From positions 1-37,798 of the forward strand of contig JANQPP010000030.1 in assembly GCA_028289405.1 (NCBI GenBank): DNA of 37,798 bases, read 5' to 3'. This DNA is from Pirellulales bacterium. GTDB taxonomy: Bacteria > Planctomycetota > Planctomycetia > Pirellulales > JANQPP01. The first letter of the stretch is position 1. Each line of letters opens with the position of its first letter. The notes beneath the pieces are model-generated. The model saw only the letters and a program-made list of their open reading frames with translations. It searched no databases and was not told where the DNA came from. A program made the position numbers and the translations under genes. Positions 25,516 to 34,514 of the stretch are shown one piece after another.

Positions 25516-25841
25516 CTCGGATGAACCGCTCGCCACTTGAGCATTCCCCGGTCCCGCGAATTTTCACACTGCTCGGATAGGTAGAATGCAGAGTAAACCG
25601 AATGATGGCGATTCCGACATGCTGCTCAATCGGCAGGAATCGATGGTCACTGTTCGAATTCCCGCCAGAACGCGATTTTTGTCATGAGGCATAACCATGC
25701 CCGCCGCTGCTTGCGATACGCGGCTCACCCGTTATACCTAGTGCGTAATCGCCGAGCGGACATTGCCCGCCAACTTCCAAGGGCCTCCATTCACACGGCT
25801 TTAATCTGACGGCTCACTCCACAGTAAGGATAATTTGGCGG
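25516..25841. other. 326-base gap without recognisable element
   Basis: No ORF of note, no strong hairpin with a T run. GTTCGAATTC near 25655 looks like a tRNA T loop but has no matching stem. The promoter of the isomerase gene is presumably here; a weak AAGGAT lies upstream of its ATG. Confidence 0.4.
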
Positions 25842-26702
25842 ATGAAACTCGCGTTTAGCTCCAACGCCTACATGCATTTTTCGATCGAGGATACCATCGA
25901 GCATATCGCGGCGTTGGGCTATAAAGGCATCGAGATTTTGGCGGACGTGCCGCATGCCTGGCCGGCTGGCCTGCTGCCAGAACGAAAGGAAGCGATTCGA
26001 CGCCATTTGGACCAACACGGTCTGACGATTTCCAACATCAACGCCTTCATGATGAATGCCGTGGCGGATCCCAGGCAGCCATATTGGTACCCTGGATGGA
26101 CCGACGAAGACCCTCATTATCGGGCCATTCGCCGTGAACATACGCGTCGGGCATTGCATTTGGCGGCCGAGTTGGGGGCTCCGCATATTACGACCGAACC
26201 GGGCGGCCATTTGGAGGAAGGACGCGATCGGGTCGAAGCATCCCGAATTTTCTACGACGAGATCATGCCTTGCGTCGAGGTAGCGGAGGAAGTCTCCGTC
26301 AAGCTCCTGATCGAGCCCGAACCCGATTTGATGATCGAGAAGTTCGGTGAATATCTGGAATTCGTCGAAAGGATCGACTCCCCCTGGATCGGGCTGAATT
26401 TCGATATCGGGCACGCCTATTGTGTGGGCGAGAATCCCGAAAATTGGGTCGCGCGCATGGCGGACCAAACGGTCCACTATCATTTGGAAGACATCGCCGA
26501 CACTCGTGTGCACAAGCACCTGGTGCCAGGGCGTGGGGCGATCGATTTCCGGAAGACGCTCAGGGCGATCCAGGCGACCGGCTACGACGGGTGGCTCACC
26601 GTGGAGCTATATCCCTATATCGACGAACCGGATAAGGCTGCCCGCGAAGCCCGTGCATATCTCACGCGTCTGCTGGGCGAGTTGGAAATCCCGTACGAAT
26701 AA
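25842..26702 (+). CDS. Sugar phosphate isomerase/epimerase (xylose isomerase-like TIM barrel)
   Basis: 286-residue cytoplasmic TIM barrel. Metal and substrate residues are visible at the strand ends: Glu in TTEPGG, Glu in LIEPEP, Asp and His in NFDIGH, His in HYHLED, the HLVPGRGAIDF loop and the last Glu in VELYPY. The start of the protein, LAFSSNAYMHFSIEDTIEHI, matches the first strand and helix of AP_endonuc_2-type enzymes. Members interconvert keto-sugars or act on inositol derivatives; the substrate is not evident from neighbours. It seems to be monocistronic or followed loosely by the reductase gene 230 bases downstream. Confidence 0.87.
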   Translation: MKLAFSSNAYMHFSIEDTIEHIAALGYKGIEILADVPHAWPAGLLPERKEAIRRHLDQHGLTISNINAFMMNAVADPRQPYWYPGWTDEDPHYRAIRREHTRRALHLAAELGAPHITTEPGGHLEEGRDRVEASRIFYDEIMPCVEVAEEVSVKLLIEPEPDLMIEKFGEYLEFVERIDSPWIGLNFDIGHAYCVGENPENWVARMADQTVHYHLEDIADTRVHKHLVPGRGAIDFRKTLRAIQATGYDGWLTVELYPYIDEPDKAAREARAYLTRLLGELEIPYE

Positions 26703-26861
26703 CCACGTACGGTGACGTCGATGGAATTTATCTGTAGCGCGATTCCGTCAAGTGTGACGAGATTTTCTCGGCACTTCCGTTACGCGCTCACAATCTCTGG
26801 CAAGACAATCTTGTCTTATTTGGTTTAACCGAAATGCTGCTGTCTCCACTGTCGATGGCTC

Positions 26862-26867
26862 TATAAT
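26862..26867 (+). promoter_or_regulatory. Possible -10 box upstream of the reductase gene
   Basis: A perfect TATAAT occurs 65 bases before the ATG at 26933. No good -35 hexamer is seen at 16-18 bases upstream, so the assignment is tentative. In between the previous stop and this box is a short AAGAC/GTCTT hairpin (near 26803-26818) that might end the isomerase transcript. Confidence 0.3.
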
Positions 26868-26932
26868 TCAAGCATTGGCTACGTGGTGACCATTGCGGTG
26901 AATACCGCACGTCGGTGGATGCGAAGATAGCA

Positions 26933-27892
26933 ATGTCTACTCAGGCTCGGATCCCGAAAAGGGAATTCAAACCTTCGCGTCGTAAACCTTACAACGCGCG
27001 AGTCGTGTCGATGTCGCGGTGCCACGACGATCTCATGATCCTCCGCGTTCGTCCCGATGTCCCCCTGCCACGTTTTTCGGCGGGCCAATACACCGTGTTG
27101 GGATTGGGGAATTGGGAACCTCGAGCAGAGGGCTGCCAGCCTGAAGTTTTGACTAATCGGCAGCCAAACAAGTTGATCAAACGTGCCTATTCCGTTGCTT
27201 GCGCCATGCTGGACGGGGAAGGAAATCTTTTGGAAGTAAACGATTCGCCGTTTCTGGAGTTCTACATCGCGTTGGTCGGTCAAACGGCCTCGCATCCGCC
27301 GGCGCTCACACCGCGTCTTTTTGCGATGGATTCCTCTAGCCGTATTTATTGCGGCCCGCGCTTCCACGGGCACTATACGCTCGACGGCATCGCGCGAGAC
27401 GCGGATATCGTTTTCGCCGCTACCGGAACGGGAGAAGCCCCGCACAACGCCATGGCCACGCAGCTATTAAAGACAGGGCATCGTGGGCGGATCGTGAACG
27501 TGACTTGCGTACGCTGGAAAAAAGATCTGGGCTATCTGGCCACGCATCGCCGTCTCGAAACGATGTTTGCCAATTACCGCTACGTGGCCCTGACGACCCG
27601 CGAACCAGAGAACCTGGACCCGTCACGCCCCGATTTTGTGGGCAAACGCTACTTGCAGGATTACTTTGCATCCGGAGCTTTCGCCATCGAGACGGGTATC
27701 TCCCTCGATCCGGGAAACACGCACGTTTTCTTGTGTGGCAATTCCGACATGATTGGCGTGCCCGTCCATTCTCAAGAATCGGGACGCCGCTATCCGCGTC
27801 CCCAAGGCATGGTGGAAATCTTGGAAAGCCGTGGTTTCCAAGTGGACCGGCCACATGACCGTGGCAACATCCACTTCGAAAAATATTGGTAA
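26933..27892 (+). CDS. Ferredoxin--NADP reductase-type flavoprotein
   Basis: About 319 residues. The FAD-binding half has FSAGQYTVLGL and RAYSVA (RxYS, near residue 84 of this start), the NADP half has FAATGTGEAPHNA (GTGxAP), then FLCGNSDMI, and the protein ends EKYW, the terminal aromatic of bacterial FNRs. It transfers electrons between NADP(H) and ferredoxin or flavodoxin. It is longer than the common 250-260 residue bacterial enzymes owing to an N-terminal extension and a 25-residue insertion before RAYS, which is seen in other planctomycete-type sequences as far as I recall. The ATG at 26933 is chosen; an in-frame GTG at 26915 adds six residues. The electron acceptor is not encoded nearby. 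Confidence 0.88.
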   Translation: MSTQARIPKREFKPSRRKPYNARVVSMSRCHDDLMILRVRPDVPLPRFSAGQYTVLGLGNWEPRAEGCQPEVLTNRQPNKLIKRAYSVACAMLDGEGNLLEVNDSPFLEFYIALVGQTASHPPALTPRLFAMDSSSRIYCGPRFHGHYTLDGIARDADIVFAATGTGEAPHNAMATQLLKTGHRGRIVNVTCVRWKKDLGYLATHRRLETMFANYRYVALTTREPENLDPSRPDFVGKRYLQDYFASGAFAIETGISLDPGNTHVFLCGNSDMIGVPVHSQESGRRYPRPQGMVEILESRGFQVDRPHDRGNIHFEKYW

Positions 27893-28208
27893 CGGAGCAA
27901 GTTACCGACGCTCCACCGCCGCTGGGGCAACTTTGCCGTCCATAATTTCTAGCTTTCACGCTCTTGAGGCTTCAGCTTGACGCCCCTGCTAGATCCCCGC
28001 CACTCATCCACCGAGTGCTTTCCCCGCTGAAAGGTCAAGGCCCAATTCCGCCATGGGTGTTTTGGAGACTCCGAGGGAGCCCGCCTGCGGATGCGTACCG
28101 CGCCCCTTCGCATCAAGCCGCGGCTAAATTGCCTTGGCACTGACAGATTTTTTTGCCACATTAGTAATACTTGCCTGACTAAATCCCGCCTAGTATTGAT
28201 GACCCACC
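27893..28208. other. 316-base gap upstream of the DUF1549/DUF1553 operon
   Basis: No ORF with support. A TGGCAC at about 28135 recalls a sigma-54 -24 element but the nearest TTGC is too far downstream. T7 at about 28149 does not follow a stem. The gap probably holds the promoter of the three-gene cluster, but no box could be fixed. Confidence 0.4.
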
Positions 28209-30167
28209 ATGAGATACCGAGACCTTTCTTGCGCGCTGGCGATTCTTTTTTTTTCAGCGGCCTGGGTCGCACCCGCATCCGAAGCGACCGAACCGGCGGC
28301 CATGGCCACCCTGCGTGAAAACTGTTTCCGCTGCCATGGAGAAGAGAAGACGTCCAGCCGACTCGACCTGCGGACACTCGACACCATCCTGACAGGTGGC
28401 AAGCGTGGACCGGCCATTGTCCCAGGCAAACCGGAGGTGAGCCGATTGGTGGAAGTGTTGCAACCCAGTGCCAAACCACATATGCCCCCGGGGAAAAAAC
28501 AACTCAGCCCGGAACAAATCGACACCGTGGCCTCATGGATCGCGTCTCTCGATCCGGATTTGCTGCCTCGGAATGAAGACACGGTGAAAGCGGCACATTC
28601 CTCACCTGATTCGGCCAGTCATCCGGACGAATCCTTCGTTCCGCCAGGGATCAATCCTTCGCTGGCCATCGATTTCTTTGTCGCCGCCCGCTGGCAACAA
28701 CGGGGCGTCAAAGCCAGCCCGCTTTGCGACGACGCGACCTTCGCGCGGCGATTGTATTTGGACTTGATCGGCCGGATCCCAACGGCGAATGAACTGGATA
28801 CATTCCTAGGCGACACCGATTCTCAAAAAAGAGATCGGCTCATCGAACAGCTTCTGGACCATCCGGAATTCTCCTCGCACATGGCGGACGTGTTTGATGT
28901 ACTCCTCATGGGGCGCGGCGACGCGCGGAATCTTTCCCGCCGGCAGCGACACGGTTGGCGGGAATACCTGGAGACGTCGTTCGCGGAAAATCGCCCTTGG
29001 GACCAGATGGCGCGGGAGATGGTGTTGGCCCGGAACACCGAACAGACGGACGTGCGGGCCGGCTGGTTCCTGTACGAACGGGGCGGAAATCATCAAGACA
29101 TCGCGGAGGCTATCTCGCCGAACTTTTTTGGTCTGCGGATCGAATGTGCCCAGTGCCACGACCATCCTCTGGCCAGCGAAATCGAGCAAGCTCACTACTG
29201 GGGATTGGTCGCGTTTTTCAATCGGGGGAAAAACGAAGATACTCCGAACGGGCCGCGTGTGGTGGAATCGGCGGTCGGTGGGTTCAATCAATTCGCGGAT
29301 TTGAGCGGTGACAGCCAAGCAGCGGCCCTCACGTTTTTCGCCAGCCCGGTCGTCCCGGAAGCTATTCCAGAGGATGAAGAGGAAGAAGATAAGGACGAAA
29401 ACTATCGGAGTCAGAACGATGGGATTCCGGAGGGGGAACCACGAGTACCACGCTTCTCGCGACGGGAAAAATTCGCGGAAGAAATTCTCGAGGACCATCC
29501 GCTGCTGGCCCGGGCGTTCGTCAATCGCCTGTGGGCGTTGCTCTTGGGCCGGGGCATCGTGCATCCGTTCGACCGGATGGATTCCATGCATCCCCCCTCC
29601 CACCCTCGCCTGCTGGATTGGCTGGCTGAGGATTTCCGGCAGCATGGGCACGACGTGCAGCGGCTGGTACGGAGTATCGTGGCCTCGCGCCGTTACCAAT
29701 TAGAATCGCTGCCTGCGGACCAAAACGCCCTGCCGGAGGATTTCGCGTACGCCCTGGATAAGCCGCTAATCGCCGAGAGCTTGCTGGCCTCCATGCACAT
29801 CGCCTTGACGGGCGAGGCGAGTCCGCCACCGGAAGAACTCCTGCGTGAATTCCGGAGGACGTTTCCCGACGTCATGCCGGACGAACCAACCGCCACTTTG
29901 GGGCAAGCGCTGCTGCTTTCCAACCACTTGGAATGGAACGCCTTGTTACTCTCCGAGCGGGCAAAAACAGTTGAGATTATCATGAGTCTGACTGATCCAG
30001 ACATGCAAGCTCAGCAAGCGTTTTGGATCGTGTTTGGCCGCACGCCAGACTCCGAAGAAGCCACCGTGGCCAGTGATTATCTGCGGCAGCGAGGCGGCAG
30101 CCGCGAAGCGGTTGCTCAGTTGCTTTGGGCCATGGTCACGAGTGCCGAGTTTCGCATGAATCACTGA
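28209..30167 (+). CDS. DUF1549/DUF1553 protein with planctomycete cytochrome c domain
   Basis: 652-residue exported protein. Signal peptide about residues 1-26 ending near AxA. A PSCyt1-type c-type heme domain follows: NCFRCHGEE near residue 37, then LDLRTLDTILTGG, PGKPEVSRL and HMPPGKKQLS. DUF1549 spans about 155-320 (ARRLYLDLIGRIPTANELD and AQCHDHP, a second CxxCH near 315). DUF1553 occupies about 415-650 with FVNRLWALLLGRGIVHPFD and VASRRYQLES. Such proteins are nearly always followed by a DUF1501 gene in planctomycetes, as here, and are thought to act together in the periplasm, perhaps on sulfated or complex polymers. The function is not established. It carries an acidic low-complexity stretch EDEEEEDKDE near 390. 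Confidence 0.9.
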   Translation: MRYRDLSCALAILFFSAAWVAPASEATEPAAMATLRENCFRCHGEEKTSSRLDLRTLDTILTGGKRGPAIVPGKPEVSRLVEVLQPSAKPHMPPGKKQLSPEQIDTVASWIASLDPDLLPRNEDTVKAAHSSPDSASHPDESFVPPGINPSLAIDFFVAARWQQRGVKASPLCDDATFARRLYLDLIGRIPTANELDTFLGDTDSQKRDRLIEQLLDHPEFSSHMADVFDVLLMGRGDARNLSRRQRHGWREYLETSFAENRPWDQMAREMVLARNTEQTDVRAGWFLYERGGNHQDIAEAISPNFFGLRIECAQCHDHPLASEIEQAHYWGLVAFFNRGKNEDTPNGPRVVESAVGGFNQFADLSGDSQAAALTFFASPVVPEAIPEDEEEEDKDENYRSQNDGIPEGEPRVPRFSRREKFAEEILEDHPLLARAFVNRLWALLLGRGIVHPFDRMDSMHPPSHPRLLDWLAEDFRQHGHDVQRLVRSIVASRRYQLESLPADQNALPEDFAYALDKPLIAESLLASMHIALTGEASPPPEELLREFRRTFPDVMPDEPTATLGQALLLSNHLEWNALLLSERAKTVEIIMSLTDPDMQAQQAFWIVFGRTPDSEEATVASDYLRQRGGSREAVAQLLWAMVTSAEFRMNH

Positions 30168-30221
30168 TCATTCACGAACGGCGAATTGCAAAGAGACACT
30201 TTTCAGCGGGAACAGCTTGAT

Positions 30222-31535
30222 ATGCCACATTCCGATTGCGGAAGTCCCGACCATGAACTGCACCGCCGGCTTTTTTTGCAGGGGAGCCTGGCCGCGGGCG
30301 CGGCCTCCGTGGGCAGTTTCAGCGGGCTCTTTTCCATCCCGGCCTTCGCGGAAGCCGCGAAGCGGCAGCAGAAGCACTGCATCCTGCTTTGGTTGTGTGG
30401 CGCGCCGAGCCAATTCGAGACCTGGGATCCCAAGCCTGGACGTCCCACCGCCGGTCCGTTCGGCAGCATCCCCACCAGGCTGCCAGGAGTTCGCTTCTGT
30501 GAATTGATGCCCAATTGCGCGACGATCGTCGATAAACTGTCCGTGGTGCGGTCAATGAAGACCGACCAATCGGAACATTTTCAGGCGATTGATCTGCTTA
30601 ACCGGGGAGAATCGCCGAGACCGCCTTTCGTGCGTCCGGCGTTGGGGTCCGTGCTGGGGCAGCAACTCGCGCAGGTGGATAGCTCCATTCCGAACTTTGT
30701 CCTGCTCGATCCCTGCCCTGAAGGGAACGAATACAAGCGGTTCAAGGCGGGCAACTGGGCCGGCTGGCTGGGAGCCGAATACGGCCCGGTGCGCGTGGGA
30801 GGTGAGTACAAGATCGAAAACCTCGCCATGCCAGAGATGCTTTCCGACGCGGACCATGCCGACCGCGAAGCTCTTCGCCGGTTCTTCAGCAAGAAATACG
30901 AAAACGACCGCCGCAGCGCCGCGGCGGGTTCCTATAATGCCGCTTTCGAACGCGTGCGGGGCATGATGAGCTGTGCTTCCCTGTTTGATCTCGACAGGCT
31001 CCCGCAGGAGGACCGCGAAAAATATGGACCGGGCACCTTCGGCACACATACGCTCCTCGCCCGGCATCTGGTGGAAAATGGTGCTCCCTTTGTGATGGTT
31101 TCCAACGGCATGCCCTGGGACTGCCATGTCTTCAATCACGAAATCCACCAAATGCTCGTGCCGGAACTGGACCGCGTGTTGTTTCACCTGGTTCAAGACC
31201 TCGAAGATCGTGGGATGCTGGATGACACGCTGGTGATCGCCATGGGCGAATTCGGGCGCACGCCCTGGCTGAATGAAGCCCGAGGCCGCGACCATTATCC
31301 CAATGCCTGGAGCCTAGCGATGGCAGGGTGTGGAATCCAACGCGGCGTCGTATTCGGCGCGACAGACAAAGACGGAATTGAAGTGGCCAGCGAGCCGGTT
31401 GACCAGCGGCGGCTGTTCGCCACGATTTTCACCGCACTCGGCCTCGATCCGCATGTGGAGTACGACCTGCCTGGCCTGCCGACATTTACCAGGGTCGAAG
31501 AGGAAGCCGAACCGATTCACGAAATCCTCGCCTGA
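30222..31535 (+). CDS. DUF1501 protein with Tat leader
   Basis: 437 residues from the ATG at 30222 (an in-frame TTG at 30186 would add 12). The N-terminus HRRLFLQGSLAAGAASVGSF is a twin-arginine leader. The body shows DUF1501 hallmarks: CILLWLCGAPSQFETWDPKP, SEHFQAIDLLNRG, THTLLARHLVENGAPFVMV, MGEFGRTPWLN and DHYPNAWSLAMAGCGI, the sulfatase/alkaline-phosphatase-like metal fold. Late segments RRLFATIFTALGLDP and the EPIHEIL end are family-typical. It starts 54 bases after the DUF1549/1553 gene and is followed 15 bases later by the WD40 gene, so the three form an operon acting in or across the cell envelope. Confidence 0.9.
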   Translation: MPHSDCGSPDHELHRRLFLQGSLAAGAASVGSFSGLFSIPAFAEAAKRQQKHCILLWLCGAPSQFETWDPKPGRPTAGPFGSIPTRLPGVRFCELMPNCATIVDKLSVVRSMKTDQSEHFQAIDLLNRGESPRPPFVRPALGSVLGQQLAQVDSSIPNFVLLDPCPEGNEYKRFKAGNWAGWLGAEYGPVRVGGEYKIENLAMPEMLSDADHADREALRRFFSKKYENDRRSAAAGSYNAAFERVRGMMSCASLFDLDRLPQEDREKYGPGTFGTHTLLARHLVENGAPFVMVSNGMPWDCHVFNHEIHQMLVPELDRVLFHLVQDLEDRGMLDDTLVIAMGEFGRTPWLNEARGRDHYPNAWSLAMAGCGIQRGVVFGATDKDGIEVASEPVDQRRLFATIFTALGLDPHVEYDLPGLPTFTRVEEEAEPIHEILA

Positions 31536-31550
31536 CGAAGCGAAATCACC

Positions 31551-32663
31551 ATGTCCGAGAAAACTGCCGAACAAGCAACTGCTGATTCCCCTGCTGCGGA
31601 AGCCCCGCTCCGCGTGGAAAAACTCTCTAAACACCGCTTGCCAACAGGTGTGTTGGGGATTGCCCGATGCGCGGAGTCCCGTCAAGTCTTCGCGGCTTGC
31701 ATGGATGGGGTGTATACCCTCAACCTCGACGATGGCACGCATGAGCGTCTGCTGCGGCACGCCAGTTATGCGGCCAGCGTGGCTAGTTTGCCCGATGGCG
31801 AGACGTTGGTGTCCGCCGGTTACGACGGTCGGCTGCAATGGTTCGACTTGGCGAAAAAATCGACCTTCCGCCACGTGCAGGCGCACTCATTCTGGTCCTG
31901 GCAGATGGTAGCCTCGTCCGATGGAGAATATCTCGCCTCGGCAACGGGCCAATACCTGGCTGGCGGGAACAAGTACGAACCGCTCGCCGAACGCGAGCCC
32001 TCGGTGAAGCTGTACGATGCCCGCACGGGCGATCTGTTGCACGCGCTATCGCATGTGCCGCCAGTGCAGTCGGTGGCCTTCAGCCCGGACAGCCAATTCG
32101 TCGCGGCGGGAAACCTGATGGGCGAAGTCCGTGTGTGGAACGTCGCCAGCGGTGAACAGGTCGCCCAGTGGACGACCGACGCCTTCACAAGCTGGGGCAT
32201 CATCAAAAGCCACTGCTACATCGGTGGAATTTACGCGCTCGCGTTTTCCCCCGGCGGACAGGACCTGATTCTGGCCGGCATGGGGCCAATGCGCGATCCC
32301 ATGGCGGGGAATGGCCGCCAGCTTTGGCAGCGTTTCACTTGGCGCGAACAGCCTGCCCGTCTGGTCGACCAGACGCACGAAGGAGAGAGTGGCGAAGGAC
32401 TAATGGAAACTTTAGCGGTGCATCCCAGCGGAGAATATTTCTTGATGGGAGGCCGCCTGCGAGGAGGCAAATGGAACGCCGCGCTCTTCGCCTGGCCCGA
32501 AGGCGGGAAGTTGGCCTCCCTCAATACCGGCTACCGCATGACGGGCTCGGTCTTTGGTGCGAGTGGCGGACGTCTCATCACCTGCGGTAGCGACGGCCAG
32601 CCCAAACCAAAGGACGGCAAGTGGAAGCCGTTCGGCGTGGTGGAAGAGTACGAACTGGCTTGA
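31551..32663 (+). CDS. WD40-repeat protein
   Basis: 370 residues, no signal peptide. Repeats of the WD40 type are visible: ASVASLPDGETLVSAGYDG followed by LQWFDLA, WQMVASSDGEYLASATG, VQSVAFSPDSQFVAAG followed by VRVWNVA, and a later IYALAFSPGGQDLILAG. About six to seven blades can be counted, enough for one propeller. It is the third gene of the DUF1549/DUF1501 cluster, where WD40 proteins are a frequent partner in planctomycetes. Without an export signal it would remain cytoplasmic unless exported with a partner, which is at odds with the exported neighbours. It is the last gene before the mobile-element-like region. Confidence 0.83.
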   Translation: MSEKTAEQATADSPAAEAPLRVEKLSKHRLPTGVLGIARCAESRQVFAACMDGVYTLNLDDGTHERLLRHASYAASVASLPDGETLVSAGYDGRLQWFDLAKKSTFRHVQAHSFWSWQMVASSDGEYLASATGQYLAGGNKYEPLAEREPSVKLYDARTGDLLHALSHVPPVQSVAFSPDSQFVAAGNLMGEVRVWNVASGEQVAQWTTDAFTSWGIIKSHCYIGGIYALAFSPGGQDLILAGMGPMRDPMAGNGRQLWQRFTWREQPARLVDQTHEGESGEGLMETLAVHPSGEYFLMGGRLRGGKWNAALFAWPEGGKLASLNTGYRMTGSVFGASGGRLITCGSDGQPKPKDGKWKPFGVVEEYELA

Positions 32664-32713
32664 AGCCGCTTCTTTCGCGGTTCACGCGGACCACCAGCTA
32701 GTAATCTGCTTTT

Positions 32714-34473
32714 CTACGTCGATGCCGCGCGTTGCGGTGGTCGATTGAGTGCCTCGATGATCTTCCTTTTCAACTCCGCCAGAAAGGGAATATTTTCCAC
32801 ACATTTGATGTGGTGGCGATATTCCGCGATCAAGTCTGAAACGGTTCTCACATCCGTTAGCTTCAGCGCACGCTCAAGAAACCTTTTCCCTTCTACCAGC
32901 CTAAGAACGTCGCGAATGTTTGGCTCTTTAAGCGCCCGACGCACTTTTTCGAGTTCCGCCTCGAAAGTTCGAGTAGGATCGAATTCGTCGATCGTCGTTT
33001 TTAAGCACTGGAATTTTCTGTCAATTTCGTTTTTTGCCGCCTCGAGATCCACGACCGAAATGTCTCGGCTGACCCCTGACCACTGGATTTCACCTTTCGC
33101 AATCTCGTTCATTCGTTTGATAGCGATGGACACTTCAGCTCTTTTCGCTTGCTTAATGAAACTTCGCTCGATTTCCTCGCGAGATTGGCGCCTGGTTTCC
33201 GCGATCCGGATTTTCATCAACTCGAATATCAGGTCGGGATGGCAAAGCAGGCTTTCAATCTCATGGAACGGCAAGACGATTAAGCCCTCCCTTTCGAATT
33301 TTTCGATTTGCGCATCGGGTCGGTAATCGCGATCCACTACGCCAGCGATCGAAATGTTGGACGTGATTTGCTGCCAAGGCTTCTTTCCCTTGACGGCGTT
33401 ACGCACGCTTTCGCAGTCACCCAAAGCGACGATTGCAATTTCCGTTTCGCCCTCCAGAACCTATTCGTAAAATTGCTTGTCAATGCCGTTCGGTTCACCT
33501 TCGACGACCAACACTTTTTTTCGTGCGACTATCGACGGTATGCAACCCAAAAATTCTTCTTGTTTTGCCGAAGGTAAATTCAGGAAGCCGTCTTGGTCGG
33601 AAATCTCAACGGAAGACTTCCCATCGATCAAGAACACCTTGTCTACTCCGCTGCGCAATGCGAAGTTCGGAAGGTGACAAGTGTAAATGAATATGGAATC
33701 TTCATGGTGGTTCCGTTCGATTGTCGACCAAAATTTTTCGGCTAGTTTGGGGTTCAAATGCCGATCCGGCTCGTCAACCATAAAGAACTCCGGCGTGTCG
33801 CTAACGAGAAATCTTCCCAAAAGCTGAAAGATCTGTTTTTCACCGGAACTCATGTCATGTGGACCATACGGGCTATCTTCGCGAGAGCATGTAAAAGCTG
33901 CCCGTGTAGGGTCAATCGTTATTGACAATTCGGGAAATATTTCCTCCCACAGTTCCTTGAATCTTTCAAGCTGTGACTTTCTTCGTGGTTGCGGTCTGTG
34001 TGAATTTCCTGATTTCGCAATTTCGTTGCATGCGTCGGAATGATCATTCGTGATCTGATTGTGATTTAGGCAAAGCTTTTCAAGGATGGCATCTCCGGCT
34101 TGTCTTATGTTATCCAAGCTTTGGTGCTGGGAACTATAAAGTTGAAAAAGATAATGGTCCAATCGGTCGGCGTCGCCTCGCCGAAAAAGGCTCGCGCCCG
34201 TGGGTTTCAACAATCGCTCTCCAAAAAAACGGGAGGAACCTTTGCGCCACGCGCGTCTGCCAATGGGATGAATTTGTGATACATCTGGTGCAATAAGGTC
34301 GTCTTCCCAGTACCGTTGGCCCCAAGAACGACGTTGACACGGCCAAGTTTGTGGGAAAATGCGGGGCTCTTGGCTGTAGCGGGAACTTCGACGTGTAGCG
34401 GCGGGGCCGGAGTTTTTTCCATGGCGTTTCGCAAGAAGATGTAGCTTCGTTGGGAATATTGCGTCATTCGCAC
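32714..34473 (-). pseudogene. Fused AAA ATPase + DUF4435 (PARIS AriA/AriB-like) gene, broken twice
   Basis: The 5' part (start GTG 34473 or ATG 34467) contains Walker A GANGTGKTTLL. At an A7 run on the plus strand (34223-34229, T7 in the gene) the frame closes at 34207, while the rest of the ATPase continues in the next frame: one extra T would restore VPPVFFGERLL. The continued frame has SSGEKQ (ABC signature), FFMVDEPDRHLNP (Walker B) and YTCHLPNF (H-loop), then VLVVEGEPNGIDKQFYE, a TOPRIM-like glutamate motif. A TAG at 33461-33463 interrupts it in frame; the same frame then reads VLEGETEIAIVALGDCESV and GVVDRDYRP (DxD), continuing as DUF4435 to a TAG at 32714. AAA_15 plus DUF4435 is the composition of PARIS anti-phage systems, which also occur as fusions. 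That identity is inference. Confidence 0.72.
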
Positions 34474-34514
34474 GAAATGCTGCCATTCTCCCCGCAGCGG
34501 GCCTCGCGGGCAAA

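Noticed and set aside
25650..25680. tRNA-like GTTCGAATTC string
   Set aside because: The flanking bases cannot form a T stem, and no acceptor or anticodon arm is present.
28130..28160. TGGCAC followed by TTGC as a sigma-54 promoter
   Set aside because: The spacing between the elements is far longer than the fixed -24/-12 distance.
28806..29699. 297-codon open frame antisense to the DUF1549/1553 gene
   Set aside because: Shadow frame of a clear coding sequence in GC-rich DNA; no family features.
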